Shown: positions 1 to 9,393, numbered from the stretch's first letter. The stretch is 64,000 nucleotides of DNA from Paenarthrobacter sp. JL.01a (GCF_025452095.1 NZ_CP104877.1:2170001-2234000); one strand, 5' to 3'. The notes: generated by a model from the sequence alone, not told the origin. Made by a program: numbers and translations.

Positions 1-1242
1 TCGCTGGACGCCCTGGCGAGGCAGGGCGCAGCAAGTGGGCACCAACCACAACCACCGGACCCCGCCGAACCAGACGCGCCGGCTGCGGTCCTGTTCACCT
101 CCGGCTCTACCGGCCCGGCTAAAGGTGTCCTTTATACCCACCGGCAGCTGACGGCGATGCGCGACACAGTCGGCGGAACTTTCGGCATCCAAGCCGGTTC
201 CAGGCTGGTGGCCGGCTTTGCTCCGTTCGCCTTGCTGGGACCGGCACTTGGCGCGGTTTCTGTGACCCCGGATATGGACGTTACAGCCCCAGGAACTTTG
301 ACTGCCGGGGCTCTGGCGGACGCCGTCGCGGCCATTGGTGCGACGGTTGTTTTCGCCGCGCCTGCCGCCTTGCGCAATGTGGTGGCTACCGGCGACGCCC
401 TGACTGGGCCCGGTCGCGAGGCCCTGGGCAAAGTTGGACTCCTGTTGTCCGCCGGTGCGCCTGTGCCGGAGCCATTGCTGGTCCGCGTCCAGGAACTGTT
501 GCCGCACGCGTCGTTGAGGACCCCATACGGGATGACCGAAGCACTCCCTGTTACCGACATCAGCCTCGAGCAGATCCAGGCGGCAGCAGCTGACGCGGCG
601 ACCGGCAACTGCCCCGGTGCAGGAAATGGCGTTTGCGTGGGGACCGCTGTGCAGGGCGCAAGCCTGGCAGTCATACCCTTGGACTCTGACGGCAAGGCAT
701 CCGGTTCGAGCCCTGTCACCGACGCCGCCGTCACCGGCGAAATCCTGGTGGCCGCACCGCACGTCAAGCAGGCCTACGACCGGCTGTGGGTCACCCAGAA
801 GGACAGCGTCGACCCGCCGGGGTGGCACCGGACCGGTGACGTTGGACATTTCGACGCCGAAGGCCGACTGTGGGTGGAAGGCCGCCTTGTCCACGTCATC
901 ACCGCGCCGGACGCGGTGGTCACGCCGGTAGGTGCCGAGCAAGCCATTGAGCAACTCGAGAGCGTCCGTCTTGCCGCGGTTGTTGGTGTGGGGCCGGGCG
1001 GCACGCAAGCCGTTGCCGCCGTCGTCGAAACCGTTCCGGCGGCCCGCAAAGCGGGTCCGGCCGCGCCGCAGCTTGCTGCCGGCATCCGGCGGGCAGCGTT
1101 GGGCGCCGGCGTCCAGGTCTCGGCAGTGCTCGAGGTGCCGGCCCAGCCCACGGATATCCGGCACAACGCCAAGATCGACCGGACCCGCCTGGCCCGGTGG
1201 GCCAACCGTGTACTGGCCGGTGGCCGCCCGGGTAAGCCATGA
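1..1242 (+). CDS. oleC: OleC-type AMP-dependent ligase (beta-lactone synthetase), C-terminal part
   Basis: The gene runs in from the left edge; the reading frame is open from base 1. It is an ANL-superfamily adenylating enzyme. The P-loop LFTSGSTGPAKG lies at residues 31-42 of the visible part, TPYGMTE (A5-type motif) near 174-180, and the RTGD hinge region near 277. In the olefin pathway OleC converts a 2-alkyl-3-hydroxy acid into a cis-beta-lactone using ATP. The identification rests on the ATP-binding motifs plus the directly following oleD-like reductase, whose ATG overlaps this stop (ATGA). In Arthrobacter and Micrococcus relatives oleB and oleC are fused, so the missing N-terminus may carry an OleB hydrolase domain; this window cannot show that. 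An ordinary fatty-acid-CoA ligase is the alternative. Confidence 0.75.
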   Translation, partial: SLDALARQGAASGHQPQPPDPAEPDAPAAVLFTSGSTGPAKGVLYTHRQLTAMRDTVGGTFGIQAGSRLVAGFAPFALLGPALGAVSVTPDMDVTAPGTLTAGALADAVAAIGATVVFAAPAALRNVVATGDALTGPGREALGKVGLLLSAGAPVPEPLLVRVQELLPHASLRTPYGMTEALPVTDISLEQIQAAAADAATGNCPGAGNGVCVGTAVQGASLAVIPLDSDGKASGSSPVTDAAVTGEILVAAPHVKQAYDRLWVTQKDSVDPPGWHRTGDVGHFDAEGRLWVEGRLVHVITAPDAVVTPVGAEQAIEQLESVRLAAVVGVGPGGTQAVAAVVETVPAARKAGPAAPQLAAGIRRAALGAGVQVSAVLEVPAQPTDIRHNAKIDRTRLARWANRVLAGGRPGKP

Positions 1243-2234
1243 GGGTTCTCGTTACGGGAGCCAGCGGGCTACTGGGCAGTGAGGTGGCCCGGGTTCTGGT
1301 GTCCCAGGGCCACGAGGTCACCACCTTTCAGCGGAGGCCCTCCGGAGTCGAGGGGGCTACGGACATTTGCGGTTCGGTGACCGACGACGCCGATGTCCGG
1401 CGGGCGGTGGACGGAGCGGAAGGACTCATCCATCTGGCAGCGAAGGTTTCCTTCGCGGGCCGTGCCGCGGACTTCCACAGCGTCAATGTCGAAGGAACCC
1501 GCCGTCTGTTCGAAGCGGCCCGGGCTGCCGGAGTGGGGGACACGGTGTTTGTATCCTCTCCTTCGGTTGCGAACTCCGGCCGGGCGATTGCCGGCCTCGG
1601 GGCAGAACCGGCAGACCCGGTGCGGGCGCACGGCCACTATTCGCGCACCAAGGCTGAAGCAGAACTTTTGGCCCTGGCCTCCGATGCCCCGGAGTTCAGG
1701 GTCGCCGCGGTACGGCCACACATCGTGTGGGGCCCCGGCGATACCCAACTGGTGGAAAGGGTCCTGGCGCGGGCCGCACAGCACCGCCTGCCGCTTCTCG
1801 ACGCCGGGGCGGCACTGATCGACACCACCTATGTGGACAATGCTGCATCGGCAATAGTTGCAGCCCTGCATCGGATGGACCACGTTCGAGGCAAAGCGGT
1901 GGTGGTGACCAATGGCGAGCCGCGGCCCATCGGCGAGCTCCTGGCTGACATTTGTGCGGCCGGAGGAGTCCAAGCGCCATCGTGGGCCGTACCAGGCGTT
2001 GTGGCGAGGGCGGCCGGCTCCGTAGTTGAAAAAGCCTGGACGTGGGCACACCGCGCCGATGAACCCCCGATGACAAGGTTCCTCGCCGAGCAGCTCTCCA
2101 CCGCGCACTGGTTCGACCAACGCCAGACGCGGCGGCTCCTTGATTGGTCGCCGGTGGTCACCCTTGATGAGGGCCTTGCCCGCCTGGCAGAGTACTACGA
2201 AGGCAGAAGAACGGACCTCACACCGAAGGACTGA
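1239..2234 (+). CDS. oleD: OleD-type NAD(P)-dependent 2-alkyl-3-oxoalkanoate reductase
   Basis: A 331-residue extended short-chain dehydrogenase of the 3-beta-HSD/epimerase family. The Rossmann motif TGASGLLG is at residues 6-13 and the catalytic pair YSRTK at 134-138; the segment RPHIVWGPGD resembles 3-beta-HSD family proteins. OleD reduces the beta-keto acid made by OleA to the hydroxy acid that OleC lactonises. The start ATG overlaps the stop of the upstream ligase by 4 nt, so translation is probably coupled. The oleC-oleD order matches known actinobacterial olefin clusters. The fold is certain; the olefin role is inferred from the neighbour. Confidence 0.78.
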   Translation: MRVLVTGASGLLGSEVARVLVSQGHEVTTFQRRPSGVEGATDICGSVTDDADVRRAVDGAEGLIHLAAKVSFAGRAADFHSVNVEGTRRLFEAARAAGVGDTVFVSSPSVANSGRAIAGLGAEPADPVRAHGHYSRTKAEAELLALASDAPEFRVAAVRPHIVWGPGDTQLVERVLARAAQHRLPLLDAGAALIDTTYVDNAASAIVAALHRMDHVRGKAVVVTNGEPRPIGELLADICAAGGVQAPSWAVPGVVARAAGSVVEKAWTWAHRADEPPMTRFLAEQLSTAHWFDQRQTRRLLDWSPVVTLDEGLARLAEYYEGRRTDLTPKD

Positions 2235-2235
2235 C

Positions 2236-2442
2236 ATGGCACTGAAAGCCGGAACCCACGTTGAGTGGAACACCCCGCAGGGCAAAACGCACGGCAAGGT
2301 CATAGAAAAGAAAACCAGCGACTTCGAACTCGACGGCAACACCCACCGGGCCAGCGAGGACGAGCCGCAGTACGTGGTGGAATCAGAGAAAACGGGAGCC
2401 CGTGCCGCGCACAAGGAGTCTGCGCTCACCGAGAAGAAGTAG
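2236..2442 (+). CDS. DUF2945 small protein (hypervirulence-associated TUDOR-like)
   Basis: A 68-residue hydrophilic protein beginning MALKAGTHVEWNTPQGK, followed by a short KVIEKK segment and HRASEDEPQYVVESEK. This is the compact beta-barrel pattern of DUF2945 proteins. The ATG was chosen because it lies one base after the oleD stop and the family starts here; an in-frame upstream extension would lie inside oleD. It may be co-transcribed with oleD, but no link to olefin synthesis is known. Function unknown. Its 3' end overlaps the convergent antiporter gene by 17 nt. Confidence 0.75.
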   Translation: MALKAGTHVEWNTPQGKTHGKVIEKKTSDFELDGNTHRASEDEPQYVVESEKTGARAAHKESALTEKK

Positions 2443-3607
2443 CCCCCTGCAGCTGGCGAAGAGCGAACAAAGGGAACAGCAGGACGGAGAGCATGCCTGC
2501 GCCCACGAGGGCGGAGGCTATCCCACTGGATATCAGGTCATGGTCACGGCCGATGCCCGAGACGGCCACAATCACAGGCAAACCGGTTGCCCCGAAAAGC
2601 ACGATTGCCCGCTTTCCCCGGGATGACGAGCCTGCCGGAGCTGCAAGCAGCGACGGCAGCCCACGCACAACCAGGAGCAGGACCAGGAACAAGGGGACCA
2701 TGGCCAGGGCCAGGGGACTGGATGTCAAAGCGCCGAGCTCGAAATCTATCCCCGTATCGATGAAGAAGACCGGAACGAGGAAGCCGAAAGCGATGGCGTC
2801 GATTTTCCTGTCGATGACGACCCGGTCCGCTTCAGGCGCCCGCGCAATCGCCACCTTCCAGAGGACACCGGCAGCGAAAGCACCCAACAGCATGTCCAGT
2901 CCCAACAGCATGCTCAGGACGACAAGGGAGCTCAGGATCAGCATGATGGATCGCACCGCGAATTGCCCGCTGGTATGCAGCGTCCGGGTCACCTGCGAAT
3001 GAAACAGGATGTGCCGGGAGCGAGATGCCAGCAAAATCGCCACCACCGTCAACAAAACGAAACCGAGGAGTACCCCCGAGGCCGCCCCCAGTTGCTTGCC
3101 ACTGAAAAACAGTGAGATGGCAATGAGCGGGCCAAACTCGCCCACCGCGCCCAAAGCGGCAACCCCAATGCCGATGGGGGTCTTCACCTGGCCCGCGTCC
3201 CGCAGGATGGGCAACAGTGTTCCCAGGGCAGTGGAGGAGAGCGCGACGCCGATGATCACGGCCGCTTCCACAGCGGAGACCAACGCGAATCCGGCCGCCA
3301 CGCCAGCAGCCAGGGAGATGATCCAGCCAACGGAGGCCCGGATGATGGGCCGGCCACGGATGGCCCCGAAATCAATCTCGTTGCCCGCCACAAAGAACAG
3401 CATGGCGAGCCCGAAATCCGCCAAGGTGTCGGTGAACTGTGTCGACTGGACCCAGCCGAGGACGCTGGGACCGAGCAGCATCCCAAGAACGATCTCGAAC
3501 ACCACGATGGGAATCTTCGCGATCCGCTCCACAAAGCGCGCAGCAAGGGGAGCCGCAACGGCCATGGCTGCGATGAGTACCAGCGACACTGACAGGCTTT
3601 CCATCAC
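2426..3607 (-). CDS. Cation:proton antiporter (CPA2 / KefB-like membrane domain)
   Basis: A 393-residue, almost entirely hydrophobic protein with about 12 membrane segments. It has CPA2 hallmarks: GMLLGPSVLG near residue 45, ADFGLAMLFFVAGNEIDF near 63-80, and a later segment with ALSSTALGTLLPIL. It likely exchanges Na+ or K+ for H+ across the cytoplasmic membrane. No C-terminal RCK/TrkA-N nucleotide-binding domain is present, unlike full-length Kef systems. The gene stands alone and converges on the DUF2945 gene. The ion specificity cannot be read from the sequence. Confidence 0.85.
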   Translation of the reverse strand: MMESLSVSLVLIAAMAVAAPLAARFVERIAKIPIVVFEIVLGMLLGPSVLGWVQSTQFTDTLADFGLAMLFFVAGNEIDFGAIRGRPIIRASVGWIISLAAGVAAGFALVSAVEAAVIIGVALSSTALGTLLPILRDAGQVKTPIGIGVAALGAVGEFGPLIAISLFFSGKQLGAASGVLLGFVLLTVVAILLASRSRHILFHSQVTRTLHTSGQFAVRSIMLILSSLVVLSMLLGLDMLLGAFAAGVLWKVAIARAPEADRVVIDRKIDAIAFGFLVPVFFIDTGIDFELGALTSSPLALAMVPLFLVLLLVVRGLPSLLAAPAGSSSRGKRAIVLFGATGLPVIVAVSGIGRDHDLISSGIASALVGAGMLSVLLFPLFALRQLQGATSSR

Positions 3608-3650
3608 CGACGCCTCCGCCTATGGGTTTGCTGCCAAGGGGAATAGCCCG

Positions 3651-4889
3651 TCAGGGACGCCCGGTCCATTCCCTGCCAGCCCAGGGATCGTAGTCCGCAA
3701 TCAGCGCCTCCTGCGGTGGCCGCTCCTGCTCGGGGACATGCTGGAGGTTGACCCTGACGCGATACCAGAGCGAACTCGATCCGCGCATTCCATCGATCAG
3801 GACGTCTGCTGGATGCAGCTTCGAAACAACGTCAGGATGCTGATTCTTCCATTCCTCCAACGCAGCCAGAGCCTCCGGCTTGGTCTTGGTACGTGCCACC
3901 TCAATGAGCGGCATTGATGATGTCCGGCGACCCGAGCCATCTCCTGATCGCGGGGCCTTCTCAGCGGGGCCAAGCTCGGCGGCCAGAGCAAGCAGCCCAT
4001 CCAGGGAACCGGGTTCGTCGTCGATTCCGGAGTGGGGATCACCAGATGCGGCGAACCGCTCGGGCACCGTGAGTACCGTGAATTGCTCGGGCCGGGCGGA
4101 ACGCACCTCCTCCCACGAAAGGGGCATGGACACCCGGGCATCGGGCCGCGACCGGACGGAGTAGGCGGAAGCTACTGTCCTGTCCTTGGCGTTCTGGTTG
4201 AAGTCCACAAAGACACTCTCACCCCGTTCTTCCTTCCACCATCGCGCCGTGGCGAGGCCAGGGGCACGGTTCTCCACTTCGCGGGCCAGCGTCTCCGCGG
4301 CCAAACGTACGTCGCGGTAGGACCAGCTGGGAGCTATGCGCACCAGGATGTGGAGTCCGCGGGAGCCGCTCGTCTTGGGCCATCCAGCAAGCCCGACGTC
4401 GCCCAGCACTTCGCGGGCCACATAAGCGGTGTCCACGATTTGGGACCAGTCGACGCCGGGCATGGGGTCCAGGTCCACCCGTAGTTCGTCCGGATGGTCC
4501 AGGTCTTCGGCCCGGACAGGGTGCGGGTTGAGGTCAAGGCACCCCAGATTCACAACCCACGCCAGGCCGGCGGCATCCCGGATGACCGTCTCCTCGGCAG
4601 AGGTTCCGGATGAATAGTGAAGTGTTGCCGTATCAATGAATTCGGGGTGGTTCTCCGGCACCCGCTTCTGGAAGAAAGGTTCGGCGTCGATGCCTTTCGG
4701 GAAACGCTTCAGCACCATCGGCCTGCCGCCCGCCCCACGGAGGGCGCCGTCGGCCACCGAGAGGTAGTAGTTGACCAGATCGAGCTTGCTCACGCCCGGT
4801 TCCGGAAAAACAACTTTGTCCGGGTTGGAGATACGGACTTCGGCGCCGCCTATGTCGAGTACTTCCGCCGGTGTCTTGGAGGGGCTCAT
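3651..4889 (-). CDS. LigD-type DNA polymerase-domain protein (AEP primase-polymerase)
   Basis: A 412-residue free-standing homologue of the polymerase domain of bacterial NHEJ ligase LigD. The metal-binding pair DLD is at residues 139-141, SGSRGLH at 174-180 and FVDFNQ near 227-232, all typical of archaeo-eukaryotic primase-like NHEJ polymerases. Such proteins (for example mycobacterial PolD1/PolD2) add ribo- or deoxynucleotides at breaks or during base-excision repair. A C-terminal region after residue 320 (beginning SSMPLIEVARTKTK) is shared with a subset of this family. No Ku or ATP-dependent ligase gene is in the window. A second paralogue lies at 46000-47025. The gene is divergent from poxB. 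Confidence 0.85.
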   Translation of the reverse strand: MSPSKTPAEVLDIGGAEVRISNPDKVVFPEPGVSKLDLVNYYLSVADGALRGAGGRPMVLKRFPKGIDAEPFFQKRVPENHPEFIDTATLHYSSGTSAEETVIRDAAGLAWVVNLGCLDLNPHPVRAEDLDHPDELRVDLDPMPGVDWSQIVDTAYVAREVLGDVGLAGWPKTSGSRGLHILVRIAPSWSYRDVRLAAETLAREVENRAPGLATARWWKEERGESVFVDFNQNAKDRTVASAYSVRSRPDARVSMPLSWEEVRSARPEQFTVLTVPERFAASGDPHSGIDDEPGSLDGLLALAAELGPAEKAPRSGDGSGRRTSSMPLIEVARTKTKPEALAALEEWKNQHPDVVSKLHPADVLIDGMRGSSSLWYRVRVNLQHVPEQERPPQEALIADYDPWAGREWTGRP

Positions 4890-4917
4890 GCGGTCACGCT
4901 AGCAATGAACATCGGAT

Positions 4918-4932
4918 CCAACCAGAGGTTGG
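4918..4932. promoter_or_regulatory. Inverted repeat between the ligD-like gene and poxB
   Basis: CCAACC-AGA-GGTTGG is a perfect 6-bp palindrome with a 3-nt centre in the 97-bp divergent intergenic region. A -10-like TATATT follows at 4938-4943. It may be an operator for one or both divergent genes or a leader hairpin; no regulator can be assigned. Confidence 0.35.
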
Positions 4933-4986
4933 CCGACTATATTGGCCATGTCAGCCCACCACCACAATTGAGGGAGCCTGCACACA

Positions 4987-6735
4987 ATGGCCAAGGAACT
5001 TGCCACCCAACTCATCGAACAACTCCAGGCTGCCGGTGTGCAGCGGATTTATGGAATCGTGGGCGACAGCCTCAATCCCATCGTTGACGCCGTTCGTCAG
5101 ACAGGAGGCTCGAAAAACGGGGGCATTGACTGGATCCACGTCCGTCATGAAGAGGCAGCCGCGTTCGCTGCGGCGGCTGATGCGCAACTGACCGGAAAGC
5201 TGGCGGTGTGCGCGGGATCGTGTGGCCCCGGAAATCTGCACCTGATCAATGGCCTGTATGACGCCAACCGCACGGGCGCTCCCGTACTTGCCATCGCTTC
5301 ACATATTCCCAGCAGGCAGATCGGCAGCGGCTTCTTCCAGGAAACCCATCCGGACAGGCTTTTCAACGAGTGCTCCGTCTATTCGGAGCTCATCAGCACC
5401 GCCGAGCAGGCACCCCGGGTCATGCACAGCGCCATCCAGAATGCCGTTGGCCTTCGAGGTGTCGCGGTGGTTACCCTTCCCGGCGATATCGCCGGCCTGG
5501 AGGCTGCAGCCCCGACGCCTTTGCCGGCAGCGTTCCGTCCCGCGAGCCTGGTACCGGACGCCGCGAGCGTCCGCGAACTGGCCGCGGCCATTAACGACGC
5601 CGGAAAGGTCGCCATATTCGCCGGTGCAGGTGTTGAGGGCGCCCATGACGAACTGATTTCTTTGGCGGGGCTGATTAACGCGCCCATCGGCCATTCGTTG
5701 CGGGGCAAGGACTTTGTCCAGTACGAAAACCCCTTCGACATCGGCATGACGGGCCTGCTTGGGTACGGAGCCGCGGCTGAGGGCATCGAGGACGCGGACC
5801 TGCTGATCCTCCTTGGCACCGACTTTCCCTACGACCAGTTCCTTCCCGATACCCGCACCGCGCAAGTGGACCGGGCCTCGGAGCGGCTGGGGCGACGCAC
5901 CGACGTCGACATCGCAGTCCATGGCGACGTGCTTCCGACGCTGGCTGCCCTGCTGCCGCTGGTGAAACCCAAGAAGAGCCGCCGTTTCCTCGACCAGATG
6001 CTGAAGAAGCATGACCGCCTCATGAACAAGGCTGTGGGCGCCTACACCCGCAAGGTGGAGAAGAAGCAGCCCATCCACCCGGAATACGCGGCCTCGTTGC
6101 TGGACCAGCTTGCCGCCGACGACGCGGTATTCACCGCGGACACCGGCATGTGCAACGTCTGGACGGCGCGCTACATCAATCCCCTTGGAACCCGGCGTCT
6201 CATTGGATCCTTCCTGCATGGGTCCATGGCGAACGCGCTCCCGCACGCCATCGGTGCCCAGGTGGCCTATCCAGGGCGCCAAGTGGTGTCCGTTTCCGGC
6301 GACGGCGGCCTCTCCATGTTGCTGGGAGAACTCATCACGGTGGCCGCGCACAAGCTGCCGGTCAAGGTGGTGGTGTTCAACAACTCCACGTTGGGCATGG
6401 TCAAGCTGGAAATGCTGGTGGACGGACTTCCGGACTTTGGTGTCGACGTGCCTGATGCGAACTATGCGGAGGTCGCGAAGGCGTTGGGCTTCCATGCCGT
6501 ACGCGTCACCGATCCTGCTGACATCGAGGGAGCCTACCAGGCAGCCTTCGCCCACCCCGGCCCTGCATTGGTCGAACTCATCACGGACCCCAACGCATTG
6601 TCCATCCCGCCGAAGATTTCGGGCTCGCAGGTTATCGGATTCGCCACTGCCATGTCCAAGGTGGTCCTGAACCGGGGCGCCGGAGAAGCTGTGAGCATGG
6701 CACGCAGCAATCTCCGGAACATCCCCCGGCGTTAG
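4987..6735 (+). CDS. poxB: Pyruvate dehydrogenase (quinone) / pyruvate oxidase
   Basis: A 582-residue ThDP- and FAD-dependent enzyme. It shows GIVGDSLNPIVDAVR near residues 23-37, the ThDP-activating glutamate region HVRHEEAAAF near 51-60, a central FAD domain, and the ThDP motif GDGGLSM near 439 ending in NN near 464. PoxB decarboxylates pyruvate to acetate and CO2 and passes electrons to membrane quinones. The C-terminal residues would mediate membrane binding. The ATG follows a GGGAG-like ribosome-binding site. No linked genes; divergent from the LigD-like gene. Confidence 0.92.
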   Translation: MAKELATQLIEQLQAAGVQRIYGIVGDSLNPIVDAVRQTGGSKNGGIDWIHVRHEEAAAFAAAADAQLTGKLAVCAGSCGPGNLHLINGLYDANRTGAPVLAIASHIPSRQIGSGFFQETHPDRLFNECSVYSELISTAEQAPRVMHSAIQNAVGLRGVAVVTLPGDIAGLEAAAPTPLPAAFRPASLVPDAASVRELAAAINDAGKVAIFAGAGVEGAHDELISLAGLINAPIGHSLRGKDFVQYENPFDIGMTGLLGYGAAAEGIEDADLLILLGTDFPYDQFLPDTRTAQVDRASERLGRRTDVDIAVHGDVLPTLAALLPLVKPKKSRRFLDQMLKKHDRLMNKAVGAYTRKVEKKQPIHPEYAASLLDQLAADDAVFTADTGMCNVWTARYINPLGTRRLIGSFLHGSMANALPHAIGAQVAYPGRQVVSVSGDGGLSMLLGELITVAAHKLPVKVVVFNNSTLGMVKLEMLVDGLPDFGVDVPDANYAEVAKALGFHAVRVTDPADIEGAYQAAFAHPGPALVELITDPNALSIPPKISGSQVIGFATAMSKVVLNRGAGEAVSMARSNLRNIPRR

Positions 6736-6736
6736 G

Positions 6737-9253
6737 CTACCGCTCCAGGGCGGCGGAGAGGTAAGGGGCCGTCCGGCTGTCGTCCGACCGCGCGACGACG
6801 GCCGGCGGGCCGGCCGCCATGACCGTACCACCGGCGTCGCCGCCTCCGGGGCCAAGATCGATCACCCAGTCCGCTCCCGCGACCACGTCCATTTCGTGTT
6901 CGACCACCACAACCGTGTTCCCCGCCTCCACCAGCCTGTGGAGCTGGGCCATCAGAAGCTGCACGTCCGCAGGGTGTAGTCCTGTGGTGGGTTCGTCCAG
7001 CAAGTACAGGGTGTGCCCGCGTTGGACACGTTGGAGTTCCGTGGCCAGTTTGATGCGCTGGGCTTCACCACCGGAGAGTTCTGTCGCGGGCTGTCCCAGC
7101 CTCAGGTAGCCAAGGCCAACCTCCTGCAGGGTTTGAAGGCTGCGGGATACCGACGGCAGATCCTCAAGGAACGCCGACGCGGCCTTGACGGTCATCCCCA
7201 GGACATCGGCAATATTCTTTCCCCGGTACGTCACCTCAAGGGTTTCAGGGTTGAAACGCGTGCCGTGGCACTCCGGACACGGACCGTAACTGCCCGGCAG
7301 GAACAGCAGTTCCACAGCCACGAATCCTTCACCCTGGCAGGTCTCACAACGACCTCCGGGAACGTTGAAGGAAAACCGCCCTGCTCCAAATCCGCGGGCC
7401 CGGGCACCGTCAGTGGCGGCAAATTCTTTCCTGACTCCGTCAAAGAGCCCGGTGTAGGTGGCCAGATTAGAACGCGGAGTGCGACCGATGGGCTTTTGGT
7501 CCACCTGCACGAGTCGGTCGAGACCCCCGAGCCCGGATACCAACGACCGTGCGTCGGTGGAGGGCTCCGGGTGCAGCCCGGCTTCCACCACAGCAGCCAG
7601 GACACGACTGACCAAGGTTGATTTGCCCGAGCCCGACACGCCCGTCACCGCCGTCAGCACTCCCAGCGGGAAGTCGACGTCAAGGTCGCGCAAATTGTGC
7701 TGGGTAACGTTGCGAAGGTTCAACCAGCCCTTGGGTTCCCGTGGGCCGTCGGCCGCCTCGTCCGAGCGGGTGTCGTTGCCGTTGTCAGCGAACAGGAATG
7801 GCCTCGTGATGGATTCATCCACGGATGCCAATCCTTCAACGGGGCCGCTGTAGAGCACCTTGCCGCCTCCTTCTCCGGCCTGGGGTCCCACATCCACCAG
7901 CCAGTCGGCGGCACGAACCAAATCCATATTGTGTTCGACCACAAACACCGAGTTACCGGAGTTCTTCAGGGTGTCCAGCACAGCCAGGAGAGGTTCGGCA
8001 TCGGCTGGGTGAAGACCGGCAGAAGGCTCATCCAACACGTAGATAACGCCAAAAAGCCCGGACCGCAGCTGGGTGGCTATCCGGAGGCGCTGCATCTCAC
8101 CGGGGGACAGGGTTGGCGTTGGTCGGCCCAGGGCGAGGTAACCCAACCCGAGATCCAGCAGAACCGTGATCCGGCTGAGGAGATCACGGGTGATGGCGAT
8201 GGCAACTTCGTTGGTTTCGACGGACGTCTGGGTACGGGAGGCAGTGCCAGCCCTCTTCAACCCGGCGGTGGGGCGGAGAAGATCTGCCACGTCCGTCATG
8301 GGCAGAGCGTTGAGCTCGGCGATTGTTTTTCCCGCGAATGTAACGGCGAGTGCCTCGGGCCGAAGACCACTGCCTCCGCACACAGGGCATCGTCCCGTTT
8401 CCATGAAGCCCAGCACCCGGTCGCGCATGGCACTGCTCTTGGAATCCGCCAAGGTATGCAGGACGTACCGTTTGGCGCTCCAGAACCGTCCCTTATAGGG
8501 CTTGGCCACCCTGTCCCTCTGTGGTGTCACTTCCACAACTGGTTGTTCGTCGGTGAAAAGGATCCAGTCGCGGTCCTTTTTGGGAAGCTTTTTCCACGGA
8601 GTATCGACGTCGTATCCCAGGTGCGTGAGGATGTCACGGAGATTCTTGCCTTGCCAGGCACCTGGCCATGCCGCAATGGCACCCTCGCGGATGGTCAGCG
8701 AGGGGTCGGGAACCAGCGAGTCTTCGGTCACCGTATGGGCCACGCCCAGGCCATGGCATTCGGGGCACGCGCCGGCTGCGGTGTTGGGGGAGAATGCATC
8801 GGAATCGAGCTGGGTGGACCCTTCCGGGTATTTGCCCGCCCGGGAAAAGAGCATTCGGAGGGAGTTGGAGAGCGTCGTGAGCGTGCCGACGCTGGATCGG
8901 GCAGTGGCGGTTCCGCGCCGTTGTTGAAGTGCGACGGCGGGTGGCAGGCCGGTGATAGCCTCCACCTTGGGGTTGTGGCCTTGTTGGATGAGGCGCCTTG
9001 CGTACGGCGCCACGGACTCGAAGTAGCGTCGCTGCGCTTCGGCGAAGATGGTCCCGAACGCCAGGGAGGACTTCCCTGAGCCGGAGACACCCGTGAAGGC
9101 AACGATGGCGTCGCGTGGAACGTCCACATCCACGTTGCGCAGGTTGTTTTCCTTGGCGCCGCGCACTTTGACCATGCCGTCGTCGAGGTCGGCGGAGGTC
9201 CGGGCCTTGTGGCCGGACCCGGGGCGGCTGGCAATTGTCAGGTCACTGTCCAT
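6737..9253 (-). CDS. UvrA-like ABC ATPase (UvrA2 / drug-resistance-type paralogue)
   Basis: An 838-residue duplicated ABC ATPase of the UvrA family. The first Walker A is TGVSGSGKSS at 54-63, and the second lies in the C-terminal half with the same sequence. Zinc-finger pairs are visible as CPECHG, CPVCGG and CETCQG...CPECHG. The second signature is the canonical LSGGEAQR, whereas the first is altered to LSPGEMQR. It is about 100 residues shorter than housekeeping UvrA, mostly before the first signature, as in class II UvrA2/DrrC-like proteins involved in DNA damage tolerance or resistance to DNA-intercalating drugs. It is probably not the main NER UvrA. It converges with poxB, leaving one base between their stops. 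Confidence 0.85.
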   Translation of the reverse strand: MDSDLTIASRPGSGHKARTSADLDDGMVKVRGAKENNLRNVDVDVPRDAIVAFTGVSGSGKSSLAFGTIFAEAQRRYFESVAPYARRLIQQGHNPKVEAITGLPPAVALQQRRGTATARSSVGTLTTLSNSLRMLFSRAGKYPEGSTQLDSDAFSPNTAAGACPECHGLGVAHTVTEDSLVPDPSLTIREGAIAAWPGAWQGKNLRDILTHLGYDVDTPWKKLPKKDRDWILFTDEQPVVEVTPQRDRVAKPYKGRFWSAKRYVLHTLADSKSSAMRDRVLGFMETGRCPVCGGSGLRPEALAVTFAGKTIAELNALPMTDVADLLRPTAGLKRAGTASRTQTSVETNEVAIAITRDLLSRITVLLDLGLGYLALGRPTPTLSPGEMQRLRIATQLRSGLFGVIYVLDEPSAGLHPADAEPLLAVLDTLKNSGNSVFVVEHNMDLVRAADWLVDVGPQAGEGGGKVLYSGPVEGLASVDESITRPFLFADNGNDTRSDEAADGPREPKGWLNLRNVTQHNLRDLDVDFPLGVLTAVTGVSGSGKSTLVSRVLAAVVEAGLHPEPSTDARSLVSGLGGLDRLVQVDQKPIGRTPRSNLATYTGLFDGVRKEFAATDGARARGFGAGRFSFNVPGGRCETCQGEGFVAVELLFLPGSYGPCPECHGTRFNPETLEVTYRGKNIADVLGMTVKAASAFLEDLPSVSRSLQTLQEVGLGYLRLGQPATELSGGEAQRIKLATELQRVQRGHTLYLLDEPTTGLHPADVQLLMAQLHRLVEAGNTVVVVEHEMDVVAGADWVIDLGPGGGDAGGTVMAAGPPAVVARSDDSRTAPYLSAALER

Positions 9254-9321
9254 TTGTACGACTCTATCGGGCCTGGGCGGCGGGTCGTATCGGCAGACCT
9301 TGCCGGGATTGCCCCCTCGGT

Positions 9322-9339
9322 CCCTTAGCCTTCTAAGGG
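9322..9339. repeat. Short palindrome in the divergent uvrA2 / transpeptidase gap
   Basis: CCCTTAG-CCTT-CTAAGGG is a perfect 7-bp inverted repeat with a 4-nt loop, 55-72 bp ahead of the GTG start of the transpeptidase gene. It lies in the promoter region shared by two divergent genes. It could be an operator or a leader hairpin; no T-run follows. Confidence 0.4.
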
Positions 9340-9393
9340 GCCGGACCCTTTACTGGCTTGTTTTCGTGGCGTTCGTCGGGTTGGGGAAGACTT

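Noticed and set aside
5299..6855. A 518-codon minus-strand frame opposite poxB
   Set aside because: Shadow of poxB: the translation shows no family, and poxB has clear ThDP and FAD motifs.
7697..9079. A 460-codon plus-strand frame opposite the UvrA-like gene
   Set aside because: Composition-driven shadow of the ABC ATPase; low-complexity translation and no ribosome site.
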